Part shown: in pieces, positions 56,206 through 64,000 of the stretch
How positions within the stretch are numbered: the first letter of the stretch is position 1
How the letters are laid out: every line of letters starts with the position of its first letter
DNA from: Symbiodinium sp. CCMP2592
Taxonomy: Eukaryota; Sar; Dinophyceae; Suessiales; Symbiodiniaceae
Direction: 5' to 3'
Assembly (NCBI GenBank): GCA_905221615.1
Contig: CAJNDT010002890.1
Coordinates: 1,200,001-1,264,000 of the forward strand
Length of the DNA stretch: 64,000 nt
Position numbers and translations under genes: made by a program
The notes under the pieces: generated by a model
Databases searched by the model: none
Told to the model about the DNA's origin: nothing
Seen by the model: only the letters and a program-made list of their open reading frames with translations

Positions 56206-56303
56206 TAGGGACCCAAAAAGCACACAAGCATAAGCATTTTATGGGGATATCCCTACCTTATTGGGCTTCTTTATAAGGAAATTATATGGGATATCCCTAT
56301 CCT
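56206..56303. mobile_element. Family G foldback, truncated
   Basis: AAAAAGCACACAAGCATAAG and both GGGATATCCC palindromes match 31171-31300 in inverted orientation; the far end is missing. Confidence 0.7.
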
Positions 56304-56579
56304 CATGTTTGCGTCTGTGCCTTTCAGGAGGCCCTATGCTCGAATCAACGGGGATTTTCAAGGGGTTTTGGAGTCTAGGCTTTGGGGATCTGCTGGGTGC
56401 TTACATAAGCCCTGGGGCATGCATGATTCGACCCAGGATGTGGCCGAGAAGGACGTGGCGAATCAGGTGTCTTGCCTACAAAGTGTGACCCAAAGGGACC
56501 ATGTAAATATAGGAGCGAATACTCTAGTTTACATGCATCATGGGTTACATTTACATTGACACACATGCATGCAGTACAT

Positions 56580-56597
56580 ACACAGTTACAGACAGAC

Positions 56598-56650
<53 letters not shown>

Positions 56651-56952
56651 GACTGGCAGCCAGACCTACATAAACACATACACGCATACAGACACACAGA
56701 CATAACATGCAGACATACATACATAATGTACATACATACATACATACCTGCATACATACATACATACATACATGCCTGCATACATACCTATAATCTACCT
56801 GCCTACCGACCTACCTACCTACGTACATGCATGCATTCATTCATTCATTCATTCATTCCTGCATTCCTCTATTCCTACATTCCTGCACACAGACGCACAG
56901 ACACACAGATGCACACACAGACACACAGACACACACACACACACACACATGC
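56580..56952 (+). repeat. Compound tetranucleotide microsatellite
   Basis: (ACAG)n at 56590-56650, (ATAC)n at 56705-56780, (CTAC)n at 56795-56825, (ATTC)n at 56832-56862, then (ACAC)n to 56950. Long frames across it on both strands are artefacts. Confidence 0.92.
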
Positions 56953-57339
56953 AAAATGTTTGTTCCTTAACAGGGGGTTCCAATACCGGAGCTGCACCAA
57001 CATGAAACCCAGAACCTTCACTGCTTTTGAGCGGGTGTCTGAAGGAGCCAGCCTTTGCAAGATCCTCTCAATACAGGGACGATCAGATACCGTCCTAGTC
57101 TTAGGTTTAGGCATGAATTAGGGGGTAGGGTTTGGGGCTTAAGCTTTGGGTTGTGCGGCTTCGTTGTTCGTGACATCGCTTTCCTTAGCATACTGACAGC
57201 ATGAATACTCTCGAAAACGCATGGTAACTCCTGAAACCACGAAACCCTAAGCCTAAAACACCCTAAGCCCGGAACCTGTTCTGCGGGGAGTCTGAACAGC
57301 TCCAAGCGGATCTGCGGCTCGAGTGCCTGAGGTTTTTAT

Positions 57340-58230
57340 TGACCAATCGTTAGGGGTTTTGGGGTTCAGGGTTTTAGGGGTGTAGGGGTTAGCGGTTTAG
57401 TAGGGTTCAGACAGCCTAAACCCTAAACCCTAAATTCAGGTTTCTGTGGCTTGAGGCTCAGATTCTTCGAGTCCCAAAACCCTAAACACTAAACTGTAAA
57501 CCCTAAATTCTGAACCATAGACCGTAAACTCTAAACCCTAAATCCTGAAACATAAACCGCAAACCTTACTATAACCCTATAAACCTTAAACCCAGGTAAG
57601 CCAGCTCGTCCAGCAATTGGGAATCAGACCACCAACTGGCGCAGGACTGGGAGCCTGGGTCCGAATGTGTTGGGGCTTGGGGGTTAAGGGTTTAGGGTTT
57701 TAGGGGTTCTGGGGGGTTTAGGAGATTAGGGTTTTGAGGGTTTACAGTAGAAGCCAGAAAGTTGGAACATCAGACTCCTCATGCCCTTAAGGTAAAGTAT
57801 AAGGGATCCTAGCACTAATCCTCCTAAAGCCATGTTCCAACTTTCTGGCTTCTACTGTAGGGTTTTAAGGGTTTAGGGGTTTAGGGGGTTTGGGGCTTTA
57901 AGGGTGTAGGGGTTTAGGGTTGAGCGGTGTATAAAGCCCTAGGGGTTTTAGGGGTTCAGGGTTTTTGAGTGTTTAGGGTTTAAGGGGTTGAGGGTTTTAA
58001 GGGTTTAGGGTTTTAGGGCTTTAAGGGTTTAGGGATTTTTGGATGATTAGGAGTTTAGGAGTTTAGGGGTTTAGGAGTTATAAGGGTTTAAGGGTTTAAG
58101 GGTTTAGGTGTTTTAAGGGTTTAGGGTTTTAGGGTTTAAGGGTTTTAACTGGTTAGGGTTTTAGGGTTTTTAGGGGTGTAGGGTTTGTTTAGGGTTTAGG
58201 GGTGTAGGGTTGTGTGGGTCTGAGACAAAG
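57340..58230 (+). repeat. Degenerate TTTAGGG region, about 0.9 kb
   Basis: Mostly G-strand units of TTTAGGG, TTTTAGGG and TTTAAGGG, with a C-strand island at 57415-57600 and a family J element inserted at 57743. The longest telomere-like block here, but too degenerate to be an active telomere. Confidence 0.85.
57743..57859. mobile_element. Family J foldback inserted in telomere-like repeat
   Basis: 28-bp perfect inverted repeats beginning TACAGTAGAAGCCAGAAAGT. GGGTT lies on both sides, but since the host sequence is GGGTTT-rich the duplication length is ambiguous. Confidence 0.9.
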
Positions 58231-58300
58231 CGAGAGCGATAGATTACGCAAGGCAGATTCCTGTCATAAACTACGTCATATAAAAACTTCAGAGGAGATA

Positions 58301-58434
58301 TATGAGAGTTCCCAAAATATCGGGGACCCTAACAAATAAGTAACCTATATAGTAACCTAAATAGAAGGATCCTTATGATAAGAACCCCAAAATAAGGTAG
58401 CCCGAATTTTCGGAAACTCCCATATCATGATTCG
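58301..58434. mobile_element. Family H foldback
   Basis: TATGAGAGTTCCCAAAATAT at the left, ATTTTCGGAAACTCCCATA at the right, centre AGAAGGATCCTTATG. Confidence 0.78.
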
Positions 58435-58565
58435 GTGACCACTCCTCGGGCTCTCGCTTGGGAGCCCAGAACAACAAGGCTTCGGGTGTAGGGTCGGTTG
58501 CAATGCCCCCCCAAAGCTGACCAAGGCCCCTGGGATTTAGGGGAAGGTGGTTACTTTGAGCCTTA

Positions 58566-58698
58566 CCTATAGTCTCCATTGTAGCTCCTTTTTGGGGTTA
58601 CCTTTTAGGATCCTATATATATATGTATATATATATATATATATATATGTATGCATAGTTGGCTAAACCAAAAAAGGAGCTACAATGGAGACTATGGG
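58566..58698. mobile_element. Family L foldback with TA-repeat loop, target duplication TA
   Basis: CCTATAGTCTCCATTGTAGC against CTACAATGGAGACTATGGG. (TA)n occupies the loop. TA at 58564-58565 and 58699-58700. Confidence 0.88.
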
Positions 58699-59202
58699 TA
58701 GGTCTTAGGCTTACGGTGTCGATGTTGCAGTCTTTGGGGTGTGATCTCCCTCCCACTAATCTTAGGGGTACTTAGAAGTATTTTTTATTTCTTGGCTATT
58801 ATAATCCCTAAGAAACAGCTAAAATTATAGTTTTTGCCAGGGTTCTAAGTTCAGTATAGTAATGCCGTGCAGGAGGGGCCGGGCAGCAACCAATGGCACA
58901 GGCACGTTGAGTGCTTCCCGGACCTTGCACTCGCCCCCTGCAACCCCAGGAGCCCTTCCGAAACCCTATAATTCCTAGACCTTAGTGAAGCTCAGGGCGA
59001 ACTCCACACTCTTGACCATCAAATCTTACAGCCAGCATCCAGAAGAGCAATTATGCGCCGGTTCCCATAGTTTTTGGTGGTAACGCACGGGCTAGGTCCT
59101 TCTATACGGGAGTCCTCTAACCCTGAATTAGAGTCTTTGATATAAGTGTGGCGTGCTCCGTGGGTGATCCGAAACTTGTCACACTTCAGAGAGCCACCCG
59201 GA

Positions 59203-59260
59203 TAATGTAGGAACCTGATTAAGAAACCCTGGGCCTATAACCCCAAAAAAGTAGGATTCA
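59203..59260. mobile_element. Family U left-end fragment
   Basis: GTAGGAACCTGATTAAGAAA then CCCTGGGCC as in 12855-12960; no right end. Confidence 0.5.
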
Positions 59261-59502
59261 TATACGTTCTACCGGGTGTGGAGGCATATGCGCAAGTACC
59301 CCTAGCCCACTCAGCAATCAAGGCACGAGTATAACGGTCTTAATGATCATAACCTCCTGTTGAGTTGAGGCATACTAAATTTCATTGTAAATAATTTCTG
59401 CTCCGGAATCCTATACGGTCTGTAAACAGAACTTGAAGGGTCCAAGTAGTCCTTATTTATGGTTTTTGGTACCTGATAAGGCCCTAGTAAAGTCCTATTA
59501 TA

Positions 59503-59613
59503 CCCAGAGGGTCCATATACACTACTATTATGGAATTAGGTCCCAAAAACCCATAGTGGGGATGGTCTTTTAGAGCCTAATTCCATAATAGTAGTGTAAA
59601 TGGACCCTCTGGG
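59503..59613. mobile_element. Family K foldback, 3-bp target duplication ATA
   Basis: CCCAGAGGGTCCATATACAC against GTGTAAATGGACCCTCTGGG. ATA at 59500-59502 and 59614-59616. A further GTGGACCCTCTGGGA copy of the end follows at 59625-59641. Confidence 0.88.
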
Positions 59614-59742
59614 ATAGGGACTACGTGGACCCTCTGGGAGGAGCCCTAAGGCCCTATGTTAGATCCCGAATGAGGGAGGGGCCCTCAGCCTCAAGTCTCA
59701 GGGGGAAGACCTTCTTCATTGGAGCTGTAGGTTCAAGGTACG

Positions 59743-59839
59743 GTGGATGATATAAATCCTGCATGACCCATTATAAGGAATATACCACAATTCCCATAGT
59801 TTAGGGTCCTTAAGGTAATACAGGATTTATATCATCAAC
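59743..59839. mobile_element. Family E foldback (reverse orientation)
   Basis: GTGGATGATATAAATCCTGC against CAGGATTTATATCATCAAC; the core is reversed relative to the other E copies. Confidence 0.82.
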
Positions 59840-60887
59840 AGTATCATCTACTATACACTTGAGGGGTTTAGGGCTTCAGGGAACTGTATAGGGCTTGGGG
59901 TTGAAGGATCAGAGAACACCAGAAGCAGCTCTTGCTTAATAAGTTTTGTTTTGCTTGATGTGGAAGCTGTACATACGCACCCCGACCCAAAAAGGAGGGT
60001 TTGGGTTCCCTAGGCAGGGATTGGGGTGAAGAGATGGCCGTGCAGGCTTCAGGGCATCATTCCTAATGACCTGATCCCGTCATCAGTATTCAAAATGAAT
60101 GCAACCCGGCGAAGTAGTCCGCAACCTCTACTTAATCGAAGCCCATACTTAGGTCAGAGCACCAACCTGCAAAGCAAAATCCTTCATTGTCAGATTCATT
60201 GTCTAGATTCCCCCAAACCTTTAATTTTCTTCTCATTATCATTATTAAAGGGCTACTCGGGAACCTCGTTGTCCGTAAGCAGGAGTTTTCCCAACTTGCT
60301 GTAGTTCAGGCCCCCTAGCTCAACCCCACCCCGAAAGCCCACCCCAAACGAAAAGTAGCCACATGAGCTACAGTCAACATTAGAGGTTGCACCTCCCTAT
60401 GAGGGAGGGACATCGGGTTCAAGATCGTAGAAGTTGTAACCCGTTTCAGAATGTTATCTTGATTACATCACCACCGTCCTTCAGGCGTATTCGTAATGTC
60501 GACAGCAGCTCTTGTGAAGCGTACGAAGCCCTCTCAGACCCCAACATCCTACACTTCAAGCAGTAAACCCCTACCCCTGCACACCCAAACGCCTCAACCT
60601 TATATCAAGCAGACGCCTTAATCCCCGGACTTTGAAGCCACTGAGGACTTGAAGCATGCCAGCATTACAGTCCTCTGTCCCTATATGACCGAAGTATACT
60701 TACACCACAAGACAAGAGTTTTGAACATGCTGGCCCCGAAAGTCTAGGTCCCTTATAGAACCCTCGAAGGTAGAACATTCAAGCCCCCCCCTAAACCCTA
60801 AACCCTAAGTTACATCGACACGACGCCGTCAGGTCTCCTTTGGCCTGCAAGAGGCGTCGGGAGGGCAGTGGGCTTGGGGTTTACGGG
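59840..60887. other. No recognised gene
   Basis: Mostly unique sequence with one CCCTAAA patch at 60790-60810. The 92-codon frame at 60026-60304 has a true ATG but no motif. Confidence 0.4.
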
Positions 60888-61118
60888 CTTGGAGGGTCGG
60901 GGGACTTGGTAAGTCGGGGCTCCTTTGAAGGGGATTATAAGGGTTCCTTTAAAGGGCTCTATAGGGGTACTATAGGGTTTAGGGTTTAGGGTTCAGGGAC
61001 TTAGTAAGTAGCTAATAAGTAGACTTATCAGCACCCTATTAAAAGGGATCCTAAGGTGGGTTATGGTTCTTATAAGTCCCAAAAAATAGCTAGTTACTAA
61101 GTCCCCCGACGCTCCACG
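60888..61118. mobile_element. Family A composite foldback with internal TTTAGGG array
   Basis: Same 230-bp architecture as 2477-2703, including GGGGATTATAAGGGTTCC and the GGGTTTAGGGTTTAGGG array. Flanks GG/TA do not match. Confidence 0.87.
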
Positions 61119-61731
61119 TAGGGCTCAGGCTTTGGGAGTTAAGGATTCTTAGGGGTTTAGGGATTTAGGGTATAGGGGTTTAGGCTTCTTTCCAGGTGCG
61201 CTTTCAGTGCTCTAAACTATGAGTGCATGGTATAGATACATATATTGCACTTCGTGCCTTTCACCGCTGCATACATCACGTGGGAGGATGCCGTGAGAAA
61301 GTTTACAAATTCCCGCCTAAACAAGGCCACACACTACACCGGCATTTTAGCGCTGATTGCAATCGCCACCAGCCGCGATGGAAGTTGGGCATGTTGCGTC
61401 CCGCTTCATGCCCCGTACGATGCATACGGCCCACAACCATAAGACTAGGGTTTAGGTTTTAGGGTTTAGGGTTTAGAACCGGCACCCGAAGGCAACAACT
61501 GCCTCATGCCTGGGTAAGCGAAAAACCTGCACTTCAACAACTGAAGTTCTGCAGTGCCTGAAGCATCCCCTGATTGTTAAGGAGATTCTTGTTCATATCC
61601 AATCCGCAGAAACTGCACGAGACACTAAAAGAGCTCCAGAAACCGATTTCGGGTTTTAGGTTTCGGTTTCAAGCCTAGGGTGTAAACGGTTTAAATTTAA
61701 TTAAGGTTTCTTAGCCCGTTTGTGTAGAATC

Positions 61732-61816
61732 TAACCTTATGCTTCCAAGGACTATATAGTTAGGGCCCCAGACCCCTTAAGGACCCAATAATAAGGTCCC
61801 TGGAAGCATAGGGTAA
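61732..61816. mobile_element. Family X foldback
   Basis: TAACCTTATGCTTCCAAGGA at the left, TCCCTGGAAGCATAGGGTAA at the right; core shared with 14531-14617. Confidence 0.78.
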
Positions 61817-61840
61817 CAGCTGCACACGTCATGTCCTGCT

Positions 61841-61932
61841 GTGGATGTTATATATCCTGCACTACCTTAAGGACCTAAGCTATGGGAATTATGGTTCCTT
61901 ATTCTGGGTAATGAAGGATTTATATCATCAAC
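61841..61932. mobile_element. Family E foldback
   Basis: GTGGATGTTATATATCCTGC against GAAGGATTTATATCATCAAC. Confidence 0.8.
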
Positions 61933-62013
61933 CGTGCCTCAGGTCACTGACAAAGTCGCAGCATTGGCCGCGCAGGTGCAGGCGACCACAATGCACCATC
62001 CAAGTCCCCTACG

Positions 62014-62110
62014 GTTGATGATATGAATCCTGCATTACCTCAGGGACCCTAAACTATGGGAATTATTGTATGTTCCTTATTATGGGTAATGCAGGGTTTT
62101 TATCATCAAC
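62014..62110. mobile_element. Family E foldback
   Basis: GTTGATGATATGAATCCTGC against GCAGGGTTTTTATCATCAAC. Only 81 bp from the previous E copy and in the same orientation. Confidence 0.83.
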
Positions 62111-62570
62111 CCTAATTCAGGTACCTCTTTGAGGCTGTGTGCTTACCTTAACGCTGAAGAACCTACCTTTCTAGGGATCTGTTTTCTATTTTCTTTACAG
62201 AAGTTCCCAAACGGGTAGGTTATTTGGGGTCCCGGCAGGGCTTTGTCGAGTTGTACATCCTTTCAAGATACGCAACGGATTTTTCCTCTGGCGCACTTTG
62301 GCGTTATCGCTCTAACAGGTGTGTACTTGACAGTCCTGGGTATCTCGGAGACTCTAGCCCTCTCTTAAGAACCCATTTAGCAGGTGTTGGAGCAGCCAGC
62401 AAGTTAACAATCTTATTATCCCTTTGTTGTTCCTATTGTACTTATGGTTTAGTAATAGTACACCCCGAAGGTCTGTTCCAATCGTAAAGGCCCCTGTATG
62501 AATGCCCTCATAGAAACTCTCTCGTTAGACGAAACCTTAAATTAAAGGAACCCGCAACCCTACTCTAATG

Positions 62571-62668
62571 AGATTGTCAACATTATGGTCCCTTTTTGGG
62601 TCCCTAATATCATACGGCACCTATAATTTAGGGTACCCAAAACAAGGACCATAATCTTGACAACCGCA
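62571..62668. mobile_element. Family C foldback
   Basis: AGATTGTCAACATTATGGTC pairs with GGACCATAATCTTGACAACC; contains the family GGCACC.TA core. Confidence 0.78.
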
Positions 62669-62972
62669 CAAATGGAAGGAACCTTGTTAGAAGCCCTTTA
62701 AAGGAACGCTTACAAGAGAACCCCAAAACCCCTAGTCTACTGCTTGAGGCCCTTTTGGTAGGGGTTGTTCCTGAAGGGCCAAAGCAAGTTCAGTCACATG
62801 TGGCTCTACGCCATGATAAGGCCATAAGGCCACATAAGATCCGTCTATAAACAGACATCTTCAACATTTCCCAACCCCAAATCTCAAAACATCAAACTTG
62901 ACCTCAATGCCTGTGCGCTAGACACAACAGCCTTTCTTTCATCTTACTGAAACCCTAAAACCTAAACCCCAG

Positions 62973-63104
62973 CTTGGAGGGTCGGGGGACTTAGTGAGTA
63001 GTTATTCTATAGACTTATAAGTACCATAACCCAAATCAGGGGCCCTTTTAGGGCACTTGAAAGTTTACTTACTGCCTACTTACTGAGTCCTCCGACCCTC
63101 CAAG
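62973..63104. mobile_element. Family A foldback, target duplication AG
   Basis: CTTGGAGGGTCGGGGGACTT against GAGTCCTCCGACCCTCCAAG. AG on both flanks (62971-62972, 63105-63106). Confidence 0.9.
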
Positions 63105-63189
63105 AGGACGGACAAAGTGCTTCGAAGAGCAACGGCCTGGGTGGCTCCTTCTACAGGCAAATCGCTTGTTGGGAGTCTCTTTGTGCATG

Positions 63190-63293
63190 TGGGTGGTTGT
63201 CAAAATTATGGTCCCTTTTTAGGAACCCTAAATATTAGGTGCCGTATTTTTTCTAGGGACCCAAAAAGGGACCCTAATTTTGTCAACCACCCA
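63190..63293. mobile_element. Family C foldback, target duplication TG
   Basis: TGGGTGGTTGTCAAAATTAT pairs with TAATTTTGTCAACCACCCA. TG on both flanks. Confidence 0.88.
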
Positions 63294-63320
63294 TGTAGGT
63301 TCCGGAGCAACCGTGTAGTA

Positions 63321-63419
63321 TAGGGGGCCTAATACTTACCTATACTGTTTTGGAGGTTTTATTAATATGGTATAATGGCCCCCCAAACCCTATGCTCATT
63401 AGTATGGCCGCTGCCCATA
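63321..63419. mobile_element. Family D foldback, right end decayed
   Basis: TAGGGGGCCTAATACTTACC at the left and GGTATAATGGCCCCCCAAAC core; right end GCCGCTGCCCATA is diverged. Confidence 0.65.
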
Positions 63420-63535
63420 TTGGGGTCTGGCGTTTAGTTTTTCAGGATTGAGGGCGTGGGGTGTCGGGTTTAACAGGAGGTTGGGGCTTCAGTTAGGGTT
63501 TGGGGATCTGCTTGTGTCGAAGTAGCCAACGCTTG

Positions 63536-63613
63536 CAAAACCCTAAACCCTCAACCCTAAACCCTAGGGTTTGGGGTTTTAGGGTTTTATGGGTTTAGGG
63601 TTTAGGGTTTAGG
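63536..63613. repeat. CCCTAAA array meeting TTTAGGG array
   Basis: C-strand units run to CCCTAG at 63568, where G-strand units take over without a spacer, giving a short palindromic junction. Confidence 0.85.
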
Positions 63614-63939
63614 AATAGGGCTATCCAGGATGAGAGTGTCAGATTTCAAACTCGAGGACTCTCTGCCAGAGCCATAGAGGAGGGGGCTTGGATTTTGAAG
63701 GCGGTTTCATGCTGACAGGGATTTGGATTTCCTGTTTTGGGGGAGCCCTGGTGTTTCACAAGGCTGTTGGGGTTTTGATGAGGATAAAATCCGATCTATA
63801 TACAAGTTCCATGAGAGCTATATGAGTAGTTGTCTAAATAGCTGTGGGGTTACAAGAACGCACCGCTTGTATAAGAAGGCATCCCCGAACTGACCCGGAT
63901 TTACAAACAAACAGAAGGCAGAACAGCCATCCCAAACCA

Positions 63940-64000
63940 CTTGGAGGTTCATGGAAGCCTGAGGCAGGGTTATGAGTCAGGCAAGCAAGTGGAAACCGCA
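63940..64000. mobile_element. Family A' left end, running off the window
   Basis: CTTGGAGGTTCATGG as in 35569-35678, followed by GGTTATGAGTCAGGC; the right end would lie beyond base 64000. Confidence 0.45.

Noticed and set aside
56540..57121. 193-codon frame rich in Thr/Asp/His/Tyr
   Set aside because: Translation of compound tetranucleotide microsatellites.
57340..58230. Chromosome end
   Set aside because: Heptamers are degenerate, interrupted, include both strands and are followed by more than 5 kb of other sequence.

Overview
The window looks like eukaryotic nuclear DNA with almost no conventional genes and a very dense load of short repeats. Three things point to a protist, most likely a dinoflagellate or another alveolate. 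Hundreds of degenerate copies of the TTTAGGG/CCCTAAA telomere-type heptamer are scattered through both strands. Inverted-repeat (MITE-like) elements of about 90-230 bp are extremely frequent. The one convincing long open frame (1-528, minus strand) resembles the N-terminal leaders of dinoflagellate retroelement-type proteins as I remember them. This is inference; a green alga or plant, which share the telomere motif, is not excluded.

Layout. 1-528: start of a minus-strand protein running off the left edge. 1-23 kb: short exon-like GC-rich islands mixed with foldback elements of many families and telomere-like arrays. 23.6-24.1 kb: a large trinucleotide tract that switches from ACT to its complement AGT. 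24.1-26.9 kb: a repeat-poor stretch with no recognised gene. 27-52 kb: more foldback elements, with exon-like islands near 35.7, 38.1, 39.7, 41.8, 45.3 and 46.7 kb. 52.1-54.7 kb: a 2.57-kb unit bounded by TTAA and 22-bp inverted repeats, containing a tRNA-like promoter fragment and a 1.2-kb minisatellite. 54.7-64 kb: foldback elements, compound microsatellites and a roughly 0.9-kb degenerate TTTAGGG region.

The main signal is a collection of more than 20 non-autonomous foldback families (named A-X here). Flanking bases show target-site duplications of three lengths: 2 bp (A, B, O, L, D), 3 bp (I, K) and 4 bp (F, Q). Several families carry TTTAGGG arrays in their loops, and many share a GGATCCTA-like centre despite unrelated ends. 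Two copies of family Q, 15 kb apart, differ at one base, so at least one family moved recently. No transposase gene is visible. Several elements abut exon-like islands, so they may sit in, or create, introns.

Protein-coding calls other than 1-528 are tentative. They rest on open frame, codon composition, AG/GT boundaries and compatible phases, and in places two reading frames fit equally well.
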